Shown here one piece after another: positions 11,944 through 21,786 of a DNA stretch of 64,000 nt. Below the pieces are notes generated by a model. The model was not told the origin of the DNA. It was given only the letters and a program-made list of their open reading frames with translations, and did not search any database. The DNA comes from Tetracentron sinense (lineage: Eukaryota; Streptophyta; Magnoliopsida; Trochodendrales; Trochodendraceae). The stretch is from contig CM026568.1 of NCBI GenBank assembly GCA_015143295.1, forward strand, positions 18,358,607 through 18,422,606, written 5' to 3'. Numbering within the stretch: the first letter of the stretch is position 1; every line of letters starts with the position of its first letter. Both the position numbers and the translations under genes were made by a program.

Positions 11944-12874
11944 TTAGGATAACGGTTCTTTGGTGCGCATCGCGTTACCGTTATTGAAACTGAGATACTC
12001 TCCTAAGTACCCTTCCTGGACCAGCCTCTCCAAATACTCCCTCAAGATGCGACATCGGTTCGTAAGATGACCACGACATTTATGATAATGGCAATACTCA
12101 TGTGCCCGTGGTCCCGACGTAATATCTTGTACTGCTCTAGTAGGCCATTCGAAATACGCTTGGCCCTCCATTGACTTCATGATGGTCGCATGCTTGAAGT
12201 CAAACAAGTGCTCCTCCGGATCCATCTTCCCGGTGTACATGGGGAAGATTGGGGTCATAAGCTTGGAAGAAGTGTATGACTGATTGATGACATCTGTGAA
12301 AGGAGAGTTCTCGACGTTGTCTTTTGCTGATTGAGCAAAGTGATCAGGAATCCCTCCTTTCATGCTCTTGACACGAACACTGATCATAGCCTCCACCTCC
12401 TTGGAAGTCATTCAAGTCTTCTGAACAACCGCTCCCTCGGCAGCACCTCTCGAATCTTCTTGTCCTGCTTCTTCTCGAAAATCAATACGATCAGAAGGGA
12501 CTCTCTGCTCCGCACGAACCTGGTGTCACGGTTCTCCGGTGCTAAAAAGGGAGAAGAGAAGTCAAACTGACGTCTCACTGATGATCTCTGAGATGGCCCA
12601 TCATCTACTTCGAGCCTACTATGCTCAATTGTATCAAGCCTTTCTTGCATCATCTGCTGGTGTTTGGTGATCTGATCCAGAGCAGATTGTTGTCTTTGCA
12701 ACATCTTCAAAATACGATCAGAGACAGAAGGTTCAATGGGGGGAACATGGTCCTCTCTGGCTGGTCAGACGATGGACTGATCCCAGGAATGAAAGTCTGC
12801 ACGACAGAAGGTGCGAAAGGGGTGGCCTGAGGGGTTTGATTCTCACGCCCGGGCACAGAAGTTTGATCAGTCAT
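11944..12874 (-). pseudogene. Tat-lineage gag, frameshifted and internally deleted
   Basis: The likely start is the ATG at 12874 (MTDQTSVPGRENQTPQ), 38 bp after the PBS. A frameshift near 12740 leads to a helical stretch (MLQRQQSALDQITKHQQMMQ). A second break near 12520 and a TGA just before 12411 follow. The 12411-11944 part begins the conserved capsid region (SPFTDVINQSY, MYTGKMDPEEHLFDFK), then jumps directly to the C-terminal zinc-knuckle-like segment (EYCHYHKCRGHLTNRC). Most of the capsid domain, roughly 250 residues by comparison with typical Tat Gag, is missing. TAA at 11946-11944 separates it from the protease. Gag would form the virus-like particle. Confidence 0.75.
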
Positions 12875-12910
12875 GATCACAAAGAGCTAAGGAAGGTTCG
12901 TTTATGATTT

Positions 12911-12927
12911 CCCACAAATGGCGCCAA
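12911..12927 (-). other. Primer-binding site of the Tat element
   Basis: On the minus strand the sequence TGGCGCCATTTGTGGGA starts three bases inside the 5' LTR end (12931). TGGCGCC matches the usual tRNA-Asp-type PBS of plant Tat/Athila elements (assignment from memory). It fixes the element's orientation as minus. Confidence 0.75.
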
Positions 12928-12930
12928 TTT

Positions 12931-13700
12931 TGAAGGGGAAAAAGTACCGAAAAATACATGCGTCAGCTACAATTGTTCACACTCTGGTTAACTGGTAGAA
13001 GGTAAAAGTTGAAGGGTGTGATACCCTGACCTGTACTCCGATAATAAAGTAAGTAGGTGGAGAAGATGATGAACAGTAAGGCAAACAGTAGCACTGAAAA
13101 ATATATGCGTCTTTCGATCCTTTTAACACTGAAATTCTCGGGGTATTTATAGGTTAACCTTGGTATGGCCATAGATGACCATAGATGCCCATACCACGTG
13201 CCTTGCACTCATTACCAAATATGTCAGTAAAATCTGCCACCTGTTGCATCACACGTGAAAGCCTACCATTAGTTCAGTAGGTTGGGTCTAACAACACACA
13301 GAAGTGACCTGCATTAAATGCCAAGGCAGTGATTTCGGCCCACTTGTCAGAACAATCGATCACCTCCTGATTACTCCCTCCTGCGAGTCGGTCTCGTTGT
13401 TGACTCGAGCTCGGGTACGTTGTATATGTCTTAAAATATGACCTGGACATCATTATCTGAGTTACAACGGACTCGTTGTTTAATTAACACCGAAAACGTT
13501 GTCGAGAATACAACGTCTACGTTGTGCACAAGACAACGAACACGTTGTCAAAACCACAACGAGAACGTTGTTAGCAAGACCATGGATACATCGTAATTTA
13601 TGCAACGTGAACGCTATGCATCAGACAATGTTTATCCTTCTATTTTAAGCACGTGACTTAAACACATGTCCACGTGTCACTTTCGTGCACAAAACAACAA
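12931..13700 (-). mobile_element. 5' LTR of the Tat element (outer end approximate)
   Basis: The inner end, TGAAGGGG on plus (CCCCTTCA on minus), is exact. The outer end is not, because the 3' LTR lies outside the window; it must lie before 13832, where a host gene relic ends. A TATA box (TATAAATA on minus, 13151-13144) sits about 215 bp from the inner end. The U3 part holds a 23-bp periodic array (13474-13571). Confidence 0.65.
13474..13571. repeat. 23-bp tandem array of CGTTGT/ACAACG motifs in U3
   Basis: CGTTGT starts at 13474, 13497, 13520, 13543 and 13566, exactly 23 bp apart. The inverted partner ACAACG starts at 13510, 13533 and 13556, also 23 bp apart. More diverged members lie at 13395 and 13418 (again 23 bp apart), plus ACAACG at 13464. 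Each unit is a small inverted pair, which suggests repeated protein-binding sites in the LTR enhancer. Confidence 0.85.
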
Positions 13701-13831
13701 AAGCTAGCTCGTTCCCCAACGTTAATTAGTTTTACGAATTTTATCCCTTACCGAACTCATGTTTTTATTTGTATATTTTTGTACATAGATCCCATTAGTA
13801 TATAGTTTACATGGATGCTAGATATTGTCTT

Positions 13832-13911
13832 CTAACATACAAGTGATGCTACAAAGCTAAAGCTCATTGGTACTACTAACCACAGCAGTATTCCTACAGC
13901 CAATGCCATAG
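13832..13911 (-). pseudogene. C-terminal end of a membrane-protein gene (part 3 of 3)
   Basis: Read on minus from 13911 to the TAG at 13834-13832, this is a hydrophobic C-terminus (LAVGILLWLVVPMSFSFVA...). It continues, in frame, the protein read on the plus strand at 14055-14289, so the two belong to one gene broken by an inversion (see 13956-14289). The last nine bases, 13903-13911, are the MITE target-site duplication, in the orientation ATGCCATAG. Confidence 0.7.
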
Positions 13912-13955
13912 GGCAAAAGATTACCTCGGGCAGCCACCAGAGGTAATCTTTTGCC
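13912..13955. mobile_element. Foldback MITE, short copy
   Basis: GGCAAAAGATTACCTC...GAGGTAATCTTTTGCC is a 44-bp copy equal to the element at 14290-14358 with 25 bp of the centre missing. It is the left breakpoint of the inverted gene segment. Confidence 0.85.
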
Positions 13956-14289
13956 TGCCAGGAGGCTCATGACTACCTATCCACCCCTTCTCATTACGAC
14001 TTCGAGTCTCAGAATGCATAAGAACTCGGATGTCCGAATTCCAGCCGACGAAATATGATCTTCGGATTAGCATTTCTGACTGCGGTTTCACTCGTCCAAC
14101 TTCCCAATGAGAACATAAACGGGAACCCGGCTCCAACCATCATCTTTAAGCTTAGCCCATCCGTCTTTCACGCCTTCCTCTTACCACTTACTTTAGCCTT
14201 CTCGGCAGCTGTTTGGACTATGTCTCTCGGGGACGAGTATCCCAAGATTGCAAGATATTGCCGACGTTTCTCTGTTGCTTCTATGGCAT
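13956..14289 (+). pseudogene. Inverted middle part of a membrane-protein gene (part 2 of 3)
   Basis: The plus strand encodes, after a TAA at 14019, the stretch MIFGLAFLTAVSLVQLPNEN at 14055 followed by NINGNPAPTIIFKLSPSVFH and two hydrophobic helices, ending ...FSVASMA at the MITE. The other parts of this gene are on the minus strand (13911-13832 downstream, about 14410-14359 upstream). Both edges carry half of a 9-bp duplication whose partner is at the other MITE, showing that this 334-bp block was flipped. The protein family was not recognised; it looks like a plant multi-helix membrane protein. The pattern P-R/K-x-A...AS-x-x-L-A resembles the 39386-40183 protein, so they may be distant relatives (inference). 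Confidence 0.7.
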
Positions 14290-14358
14290 GGCAAAAGATT
14301 ACCTCTGGTGGCTGCCCGAGCTAAGCGCTCGGGCAGCCACCAGAGGTAATCTTTTGCC
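14290..14358. mobile_element. Foldback MITE, full copy (32-bp perfect arms)
   Basis: The arms 14290-14321 and 14327-14358 are perfect inverted repeats (GGCAAAAGATTACC...) with a 5-base loop. It is flanked on the left by CTATGGCAT (14281-14289) and on the right by CTCCTGGCA (14359-14367). These do not match each other but match the flanks of the other MITE. 9-bp duplications fit a Mutator-like transposase. Confidence 0.92.
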
Positions 14359-14407
14359 CTCCTGGCAATACCAAACAGCCCAGACTGACCATATATACAA
14401 ATTAAAG

Positions 14408-14769
14408 GGACGTAATCTTCTCCAGTTGTAACCAGTTTTGCCAAAACAGTTACACCTCTGAGGTGGCCACATGTCTCTTTTGACACATTTTAACTGTGGT
14501 TAAGGTTCACTCACCCTTAGGGTTTATTTACCTATCATTGGTTTTTATAAAAAATAATAAAATAATTTATTAACCGTGGTTAAAATTCATTACCTCCTAA
14601 GTTAAAATATTTTTAATATTTAAAAAAAAAACCAAAGATAGGTGACTGAACCCTAGTATTGGTTGAATCTTAACCATACTTGAAAGGTGTAAAAATGGAT
14701 ACGTGGCTACCTTGGGAGTGTAACTGGTTTTAGCAAAAACCGGTTACAACTTGAGACGATTATGAGTCC
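14408..14769. mobile_element. Foldback MITE, core family A, 'GTAACTGG' ends
   Basis: This is a long inverted repeat. The outer parts pair GGACGTAATC...TTGTAACCAG with CTGGTTT...GATTATGAGTCC. The inner parts carry the family-A core (TTAACTGTGGTTAAGGTTCA on the left and its mirror, ending in a TTTTTA(G)AAAAA-like centre). Other members are at 14918-15195, 18566-18800, 18843-19185, 36006-36205, 37882-38090, 48942-49341 and 49419-49770. Confidence 0.75.
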
Positions 14770-14806
14770 AAATTAAAATGTTGGTCAACTATTGTTCATA
14801 GGATTA

Positions 14807-15379
14807 GGGCGGAGCCAGGAATTTTTGATTGGGGGACCAAAATACATGTATAAAAAAATTAATGGAACTTTGGGTTCGGGGCATAGCCCCCGGGAAATTT
14901 TTTTTTGGGATAATTTGTTCCGGTAATGTCCTTGAGGTCGCCACATGTCCCTATTTATATTGCTTAATTGTGGTTAAGATTCACCCACCAATCATTGGTT
15001 TTAAAAAAAATATATCAATATTTTTCAAACCCTAGTTAAAATTTACTAACTTTTAAGGTTAAAAAAATTTAATATTTTTTCTAAAAACCCAATGATAAGT
15101 AGGTGAACCCTAAGAGTTGATGAATTTTAACCATATTTAAGGGGTGTCAAAAGAGACATGTGGCAACCTAAAAGGGCATAACTGGACTGCATTGGGGGCT
15201 CACTATATATATGACAAAAAATTGGGGAGACCACTATATATAAGACAAAAAAGTTTGGGGGGTCAAGTATACTAACAAATATAAAAAAAAAATTGAGAGG
15301 CCCACAATTCCAGACCACGACAAGAAGAAATTTCAAAAAATTTGGGGGGTCCATGGCCACCCCTGGCTCCGCCCCAGTA
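14807..15379. mobile_element. hAT-like non-autonomous element ('GGGCGGAGCC' ends) with a nested foldback MITE
   Basis: The ends GGGCGGAGCCAGG and CCTGGCTCCGCCCCAG are inverted repeats, flanked by near-matching 8-bp duplications (ATAGGAT core). It belongs to the same family as 37637-38253. A family-A foldback MITE occupies about 14918-15195. No transposase is encoded. Confidence 0.7.
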
Positions 15380-15605
15380 TAGGATAGTGATTTAAAATTC
15401 TCACTCGATTGAAAATCTAACAAGGTCAAGTGCTCATACATTAAATGGTGGCCCCACTTGATGTTTGGCGCCGTTGGATTTTCAATCAGGCGGCTTTAAC
15501 TCTTGATAGTACCTACTAGCGAGAATTTTAAATGACTACTTGTTCTTAGGACTATGATAATAGTTTGGGAATGGTGTTAAGACTTTGATACATATTTAAT
15601 TAAGA

Positions 15606-15770
15606 GCAGTGATTAGCATACCTGAGAAATGGATGTTAAAATTTAAGGCTAGACCTCATTGATCCATGCCCCCTTTTAAATACCCAACACAATTGGTAGG
15701 TATTTAAGAGGGGAGAATTGACCAATAATGTACAACCTTAGATTTTACGATCAATTTCCTAGGTACGTTA
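15606..15770. repeat. Foldback element, TACGT-ended type
   Basis: The imperfect inverted repeat runs from AGTGATTAGCATACCTGAG to TAGGTACGTTAAC, with an inner palindrome around 15690-15715. It is related to the shorter hairpin at 26107-26216. Confidence 0.5.
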
Positions 15771-16184
15771 ACTACTTCCCTTTAATTAATTATTCAAGTT
15801 GTAGGTATCTTTAAACTTCGGAATCTTGGACGTGTTAAAACGTGTGCTGAAAACGATAATCTCTAATAAGCGGAGTTGAAATTAAGCAGGTATATCTGGG
15901 TGGGGTTTGAATGGATATCTGACATGAATTTTGTCAATTGTTCAAGCAGTGATCGTTGGGGATTTTGTAAATAAGTATGGAAACTGATTTAAAATTCTCG
16001 GTTTTAGGTATCATTGGATTGAAAATCCAATGATGCCAGGCACACATGTTTTAAATGATGGCCCCACTTGATGTTTGACATCATTAGATTTTCAATCCAG
16101 TGCCCAACTCTCAATGGTATTATGGAAAGTTTTAAATCAATTCCGAGTAAGTATTTGTAATGGGAGTAGCTCTCTTAAAAAAAA

Positions 16185-16353
16185 GGACTTTGCTACTGAG
16201 ACCGTGTTAGGGCCGAGACCACTGAGACCTCGCGCCCCAACACGGGATCTTAAGTGGAGCCCATCTTCACATGGTGGGCCCCGCTTGAGATCCCGTGTTG
16301 GGGCGCGAGGTCTCGGTGGTCTCGGCCCTAACACGGTCTCAATAGCATTTCCC
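16185..16353. mobile_element. MITE, 'TGAGACC' family, copy 1
   Basis: The near-perfect palindrome has ends GGACTTTGCTACTGAGACC and GGTCTCAATAGCATTTCCC. The arms contain GGGCCGAGACCAC and GCGCCCCAACACGGGAT. Further copies lie at 19257-19443, 32145-32237, 33221-33382, 33401-33557 and 38511-38639. The two overlapping ORFs seen here are artefacts of the palindrome. Confidence 0.85.
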
Positions 16354-16752
16354 TATAAAAAATATTTATCAGTGCAGTGCCATGAGGGCTCATGCGCTTG
16401 TCAGGGAATGTATGGGTTACATGTATTATGTATATGAGGGTCCGCTCCATTTTGTTTAATATTGAGTATAATCTTTGGACTAAAAAATCAAAATCAAAAA
16501 GAATTGAAGCGTGGTTGCGTGTACGCAGGTTGCCCCTATAAACAATAGAAGAGAAGTGCTGGCCTTACCTTTTGTTTTTTTGAGCCAACCACTAATATAT
16601 TATGCAATATTAAAGTGGGATAAGTACCGTTTAGTCACCTAAAGTAAAAAAAACACTTCTTAAAAAGATATGGTTTAAAAAGTTTTACCAAATAGGATAT
16701 GGATTTCAATATCCCTCATTATTGTTTGGGTTTAATAAGCATAGCTAAGGGA

Positions 16753-16980
16753 TAAATATGTCAAAAGCATATATTTTTAGGTAATAAAAATACAAAACAT
16801 TTTTTTTTAATATAAATATGTCAAAAGCATGCCCTTTTAAGAAATAAAAACACAAATCATGCATTTTATAAAAAATATGTCAAGAGCATACCCTTTTAGG
16901 AAATAATAATGCAAAGCATGCCTTTTAAAAATCAAAAATATGCCCTTTTAGGTAATAAAAATGCAAAGGATACCATTTTA
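16753..16980. repeat. Degenerate tandem repeat of about 55-60 bp, four units
   Basis: Units start near 16753, 16813, 16873 and 16930. They share AAATATGTCAAAAGCAT, CCCTTTTAGG and AATAAAAATGCAAA. No coding potential is visible. Confidence 0.7.
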
Positions 16981-17099
16981 GGTGAAACGCCCATTAAAGT
17001 ACCCTCTCACCATAAGAATGGACAAGTGGTTGGTTGAGGGTGCGAGTATGGATTGACTAAGAGTACGGCTAGCATTCCTCAACAATAGATCGGAAATTC

Positions 17100-17984
17100 T
17101 AACTCCACCATTAACTCATAAACAATGGGGGAGACTGGGTCGGCTTGCAAAATTTTAATAAAATGAAAATAAATATATCAGATCCAGGAGCTAGAATTTA
17201 AAGTCAACTTTTGCAAGTTGGTCCTTTTGCAAGTTGGTCCATCAAAGCTGCCGTTAACCATTCATAAGACAATGGCATGCCACGTTCCACTGATCCAGGT
17301 CACCCATCGAAATTATATATATTATTCTATTACTATTTAATGAATATATAGATATTTAAGGGTATTAAAGTTATTTTAAATTTATTAACTTCAATCACTT
17401 AAAATACGATTGATTTTTTTAATTATCTACTCTTATTTTTTCTCACTCACTTTATGTTTTCAACGATTGGACAACTCAGTTTTCTAACATATTTTCTTTA
17501 ATGTTTCTTCTCTAACACACTCACTAGGATCTACTCTCTCTCTCCCTTTCATCTCTTACATGCTTCGCAAATGCGGCCCACTAGTATATATAATGATAGC
17601 AACACTCTCTATTAAGACTCTCTCTCTTTTTAGGAAGGGTCTTTCTTTTTAATTGGATAGAGTATTAGTTCAAAATATGTGTCTTTCTATTGATAGAAAA
17701 CAATAACACATGTCTTTCTGTTGAAGAAAGTGAGCTTACAAGAAAGTGGAGATAACATTGTCCACCCACCCCAAAAAATTGAGAGTTTACTTCGGGGCAA
17801 GTTCATGCTAGCACAGCCTTTATCCCTCGTGAAAAAGAAAACCATATGATCACAGAACGCTTAAAATCTACGGGTTAAGATTCACAGATCATGAGAACCT
17901 TCAACAAGAACATCAATAAGGGGGGTGGTGATTAAGTTAATGGACAAGTCATGCCATTTGAACTTTGAACTGCTGTCATACTCA
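17100..17984. other. AT-rich intergenic stretch without genes
   Basis: No credible coding region or element end was found. It contains CT-rich runs (17536-17625) and a GTGTCTTTCT...GAAGAAAGTG motif that recurs at 28700-28870. Confidence 0.4.
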
Positions 17985-18180
17985 TAAGACATTTCCTAAT
18001 TAGTTTAACAGAGTCACTAATCTTCCAATGACGCAACTTGGTGGCTACAAATGTCAAACATATCTTGTTATTTTTTTAATCGGTTAAAATATCAAGTATC
18101 TCTAGGTATTATACTTATTCCTGCGTCTCAGGAAAAATTTGAAGTAACTGGGGATGAGGGTAGCACTCTTTTAGTTTAGT
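17985..18180. repeat. Dispersed repeat family C, copy 1
   Basis: It contains ACTTGGTGGCTACAAATGTC followed by a TTTTTTAAT...GTATC segment and TGCGTCT. Related copies are at 20963-21150 and 34100-34275. No ends or duplications could be defined. Confidence 0.55.
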
Positions 18181-18565
18181 TTAAATATGAACCAACACTG
18201 CTCGGGTTAAGATTCACAGATCAAGAGAACCGTCTTGCCACCTTTTTGGGGCCACATGTACCATTTTTTACTCCCTTTAATTATTGTTTAGATTTATTAA
18301 CTCTTGGGGTTAAAGCATATAACCTTTAGTTTTTGAGAACTTAAAAAAAAAAAAATAAAAAAATTTGAAACTTATTAAATGGGCTCTGTGAGGGCGAGGA
18401 GGAATTGTCCCCTTCTCGCCCCAAGGACGGGACTAATTCCAAGCGCAGAGCGAGAGTTGGATGGCAACACACGCTCGTGTCTTAGAAAGTTGGGACCCAC
18501 ATTCAACAGGGTGGGCCCAACCTCAACAAAAGGTAAAGTGGTGAACCCATATTTTTTTTAGAGCC

Positions 18566-18800
18566 GTGATTAGGGGACCCCGCATTTCAATATGTAATGA
18601 AACGCTGTGTCCAAGTGTCCCTTTTAACCACTTTTTAACTATGGTTAAACATAACTAAATTAGAATTAAAATATATATTTTTTTCTTTTGAAAACCAATG
18701 TTGGATGGATGAGCCCAAGGCGTGCGTGAATCTTAAACACAACTAAGTAGGTGTTAAATAGTGTACATGGACCAATGAGGACGGGCATTTCCTACAAAGT
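18566..18800. mobile_element. Foldback MITE, core family A, 'GTGATTAG' ends
   Basis: The arms pair GGACCCCGCATTTC with GGACGGGCATTTCC. The inner core (TTTTTAACTATGGTTAAAC) is that of family A. It is close to 36006-36205. Confidence 0.65.
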
Positions 18801-18842
18801 GGAAATGCGTGGTCTATCAAACATTTCCCTTTTTCTTTTTTA

Positions 18843-19185
18843 AGGACTCTTGATCCTCTCCGGTTGTAACTGTACTCTGGGGAGTCCAGTTACGCCATTG
18901 ACGCTGCCATGTATTCCTTATGACACCCCTTAATTATGGTTAAGCTTCATCCGCCCCTAGGATTCACCCACCTATCCTTAGTTTTTAGAAAAAAGTATTA
19001 AAAAGAAATTTATCCTGGGTTAAATTTCACTAACTTCTAAGATTAATTTTTTTTTAAAATAATTTTATCTAAAATCAATGATAGGGGGGTGAATCCTAAT
19101 CCCAATTAAGGAGTGTCAAAAGGGACACGTAGCAGTTTCAGTGGCGTAACTGGACTCCCCGAGTTTTGTTATAATTTTTAAGACC
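18843..19185. mobile_element. Foldback MITE, core family A, 'GTAACTGG' ends
   Basis: GGGGAGTCCAGTTACGCCA on the left pairs with TGGCGTAACTGGACTCCCC on the right, around the family-A core (TTAATTATGGTTAAGCTTCA and its mirror). Confidence 0.8.
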
Positions 19186-19256
19186 CAACTCATCTAAATT
19201 CTGAACTCCAAAAGAGAGCAAGAAAGAGAGGGCAAATGCGTCGATCCTTCTAAGTA

Positions 19257-19443
19257 GAGAAATGCTAGTGAGACCGTAAAGGGCTAAGACCACACCGAGA
19301 CCGTCATATGATGCACAGAACTCAAACTTCAAACTTTTATTGATTGTTTTTATTTTTCTGAGTCCCGTGCATGTGATGCACAGTCTCGGTGTGGTCTCGG
19401 CCCTTTGTGGTCTCGGCTCTTTGTGGTCTCACTAGCATTTCTC
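19257..19443. mobile_element. MITE, 'TGAGACC' family, copy 2
   Basis: The ends GAGAAATGCTAGTGAGACC and GGTCTCACTAGCATTTCTC are perfect mirrors. The right arm has an extra duplicated GGTCTCGG..CTTTGT unit. Confidence 0.85.
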
Positions 19444-19835
19444 AAATAAATAATAGTATAGAATCTGGAGGAGTACGGAGGTAGAAGGCAAGGCCATTGC
19501 ACAATTTGGTTACTAATAAGGCTTAAAAGGTATAGGAGCTCATGTTCAAGAGATTACCGCAGCTCCGGTTCACCTTTAAGATCTTTCGTACTACTCTCTA
19601 CCTCTTGATAATGGTGAGAAGCTCCATTATTGTCATCCGTTTACTTTTGTATTTTAGAATTTGATTGACTTATTCTTAAGAAGAGAGTAGATTTGGTGTT
19701 TAGGTATTTTTTAAAAAAATTTGGTACACCCTTTTTTAATTTAGCTTGATCTTACCTGGAATTCGTTTCCCAGCTAGAAACGAATAGTTTAGTTGGATTG
19801 ATGTAGTTGTATAGAAGAAGTGGGATGGAAATTTT

Positions 19836-20028
19836 TATATAAATAGGGAAGATGAGTTAGCGGTTGCTATGATTTGAATATGAGGAAGGAGATGGGGGAA
19901 GATGAAGATGGCCATTGTTCTGCAATGATAGATGCAAAAACCCATTGGAAGATTTATACAGCATTTTCCAATGAGGTTAAATCGATCTCCACAACACGTT
20001 TTCTTTCATCGCATAGCAATCTGCAAAC
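19836..20028 (+). other. Possible promoter and first exon of an unidentified gene
   Basis: TATATAAATA (19836-19845) is followed by an ATG at 19880 and an open stretch of 49 codons (MRKEMGEDEDGHCSAMIDAK and on) that ends exactly at a good donor site, AC/GTAAGT (20028/20029). No downstream exon could be recognised before a foldback element at 20084, so it may be a gene fragment or chance. Confidence 0.3.
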
Positions 20029-20083
20029 GTAAGTAGCTTTTCAGACGGCTCATTTATAAGTTAAGATTTTGCGATTTTCTCTA

Positions 20084-20221
20084 ATTGGTGTTCGCGAGGA
20101 GACCCACCTACTCCCAAGGCACCACATGCTTGTGCATGCAAATCAATGTCTTTTTGTTGGCGTGCACAAGCTTATGTGGTGCCTTGGGAGTGGGTGCTCG
20201 CGGTGTCTTCGCCAGCACTAA
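20084..20221. repeat. Foldback element with ACTCCCAAGGCACCACA arms
   Basis: ACTCCCAAGGCACCACATGC on the left pairs with TGTGGTGCCTTGGGAGT on the right, with GTGCATGC/GCGTGCAC extensions. The outer parts (TTGGTGTTCGCGAGGAG and its partner) are imperfect. Confidence 0.7.
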
Positions 20222-20962
20222 CAACTGGAGAAGATCTCATGTCTAGATGACTCAGGTCTGGTTCGGTTAAACTTATCTGAAAGGTGACTTTTTAATTCTA
20301 TTATTTGTAAAATGTGAGCTAATGAGAGTGTAGTGACTTTCCTCAAAAGTTGAAACCTTCCCTTTCAGTAGAAGTCACCCCTATCAACTTCTTTTAAAAA
20401 TCAAAATTTTAACTTCAATACAATTTTGATTTCTGTAAAAATTAAAATGAACAACAAACTAAATGCGATTTTTTACAACTCCCAACTTTCATAAAGAAAG
20501 AAGTCAAGTCAATCCAGAAATTTATCCAAACAAAACGTTAGCATCTGTCCCTTTTCTCTCTTCCTCACTTTCTCTATGCCATTACTTGTCCTCACTTTTC
20601 TAGCGACCAATGCAACTATGCGACCACTTGTCCTCACTTATCTATCTACCTATGCAACCGATTATGACTAAGAAAGGGAGAGGCTTGAACGTTTGAAGCT
20701 TTAACAAGCTGCAATGGCAGCCAAATAGTGATAACTAATAACACTAGTTGGTCCATAGAGAAAGTGGGATAGCATTCCCCTCTTGCAATATATGATCTCC
20801 TCATTCCTAATTAGGAGGAACTGGGATGGATTCCAAGAAGGGGAACTCCACATTAAATTGGTAGAAGTTCCCTTAATTGACGTGGCTAGAGGGCTTACTC
20901 TCCCACCATTAACGCTAAGTAATAGTTGACAGATGATGCTTTGTATCAAATTAAAAAGGATT

Positions 20963-21150
20963 TTGCTAGCCTCAGTCGCAGTCGCAATCTACTAAAGACC
21001 AACTTGGTGGCTACAAATGTCAAATACTTCATATTTTGACTTTTTTAATCTGTAAAAGTATCAAACATCTCCACGTCCACGTGTTATAGCTACCCTTGCG
21101 TCTGTGGAAATGTTTGGAGTAAATGCGACTATGGCTAGCACTCCTCAATT
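20963..21150. repeat. Dispersed repeat family C, copy 2
   Basis: It shares ACTTGGTGGCTACAAATGTC, CAAACATCTC and CCCTTGCGTCTGTGG with 17985-18180 and 34100-34275. Confidence 0.55.
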
Positions 21151-21301
21151 AAAAATTATCCCAATGGTGACATGTAGAAATTTGAGGGAGATTTGTAAGT
21201 ACTAATTCTTTAACTGTTTTATTTATCTGGTCGGGGTCTGCCTAACCCCATCTTACCATCTACTCATCCTTTAACATTGGCATGTGGCAAATGGAGGGAA
21301 A

Positions 21302-21451
21302 CATATCCTCTGTGTTGCTCCCTATGGCAAGGGATGTTTGAAGGCTAAGATCATTTGCGGATTTAACAACAGTAGACAAGTTTACAAGTGATCTTGGCAT
21401 TTAAACACCATGGCCACAGGGAAGGCCATAGGGAGCAACACAGAGGATATG
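21302..21451. repeat. 27-bp perfect inverted repeat
   Basis: Bases 21302-21328 and 21425-21451 are exact reverse complements (CATATCCTCTGTGTTGC...). The 96 bp between them carry no matching pattern. It may be the ends of a small element or a recent inverted duplication. Confidence 0.85.
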
Positions 21452-21786
21452 GTTCCCAAATGGATACTGTTTTTCTATTTAAATGAGGCTAATGAAGGGA
21501 CTCTAGGAGTTCAAATATTTTGTAGAGGCCTCTCCTTTAGTATCCAGGAGGGTGGGCTTGATAGAAAAAGGAGATTGATTAATAATCTTGGATGATTACA
21601 ATGGTCACTAATAGGGTTTATATAGAGATTACATTGACCTCAAGATAGAAACTTAATCTAATAAAATCCTTATCAAATCTCAATCTAAATCCTTAACTGA
21701 TGATCTAAGATTGTGATGATACACATAATGATAGTGTATTTCATTCACCTTATTACAATACTCCTCGCATATTCTCTAATAGGGAT

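Noticed and set aside
13474-13571. CRISPR-like regular spacing
   Set aside because: Units are 23 bp with no separate spacers, in plant LTR DNA; it is a minisatellite.
16137-16437. Two overlapping ORFs with RPRAPTRDLK-type repeats
   Set aside because: Both strands read similar words because they cross the MITE palindrome.
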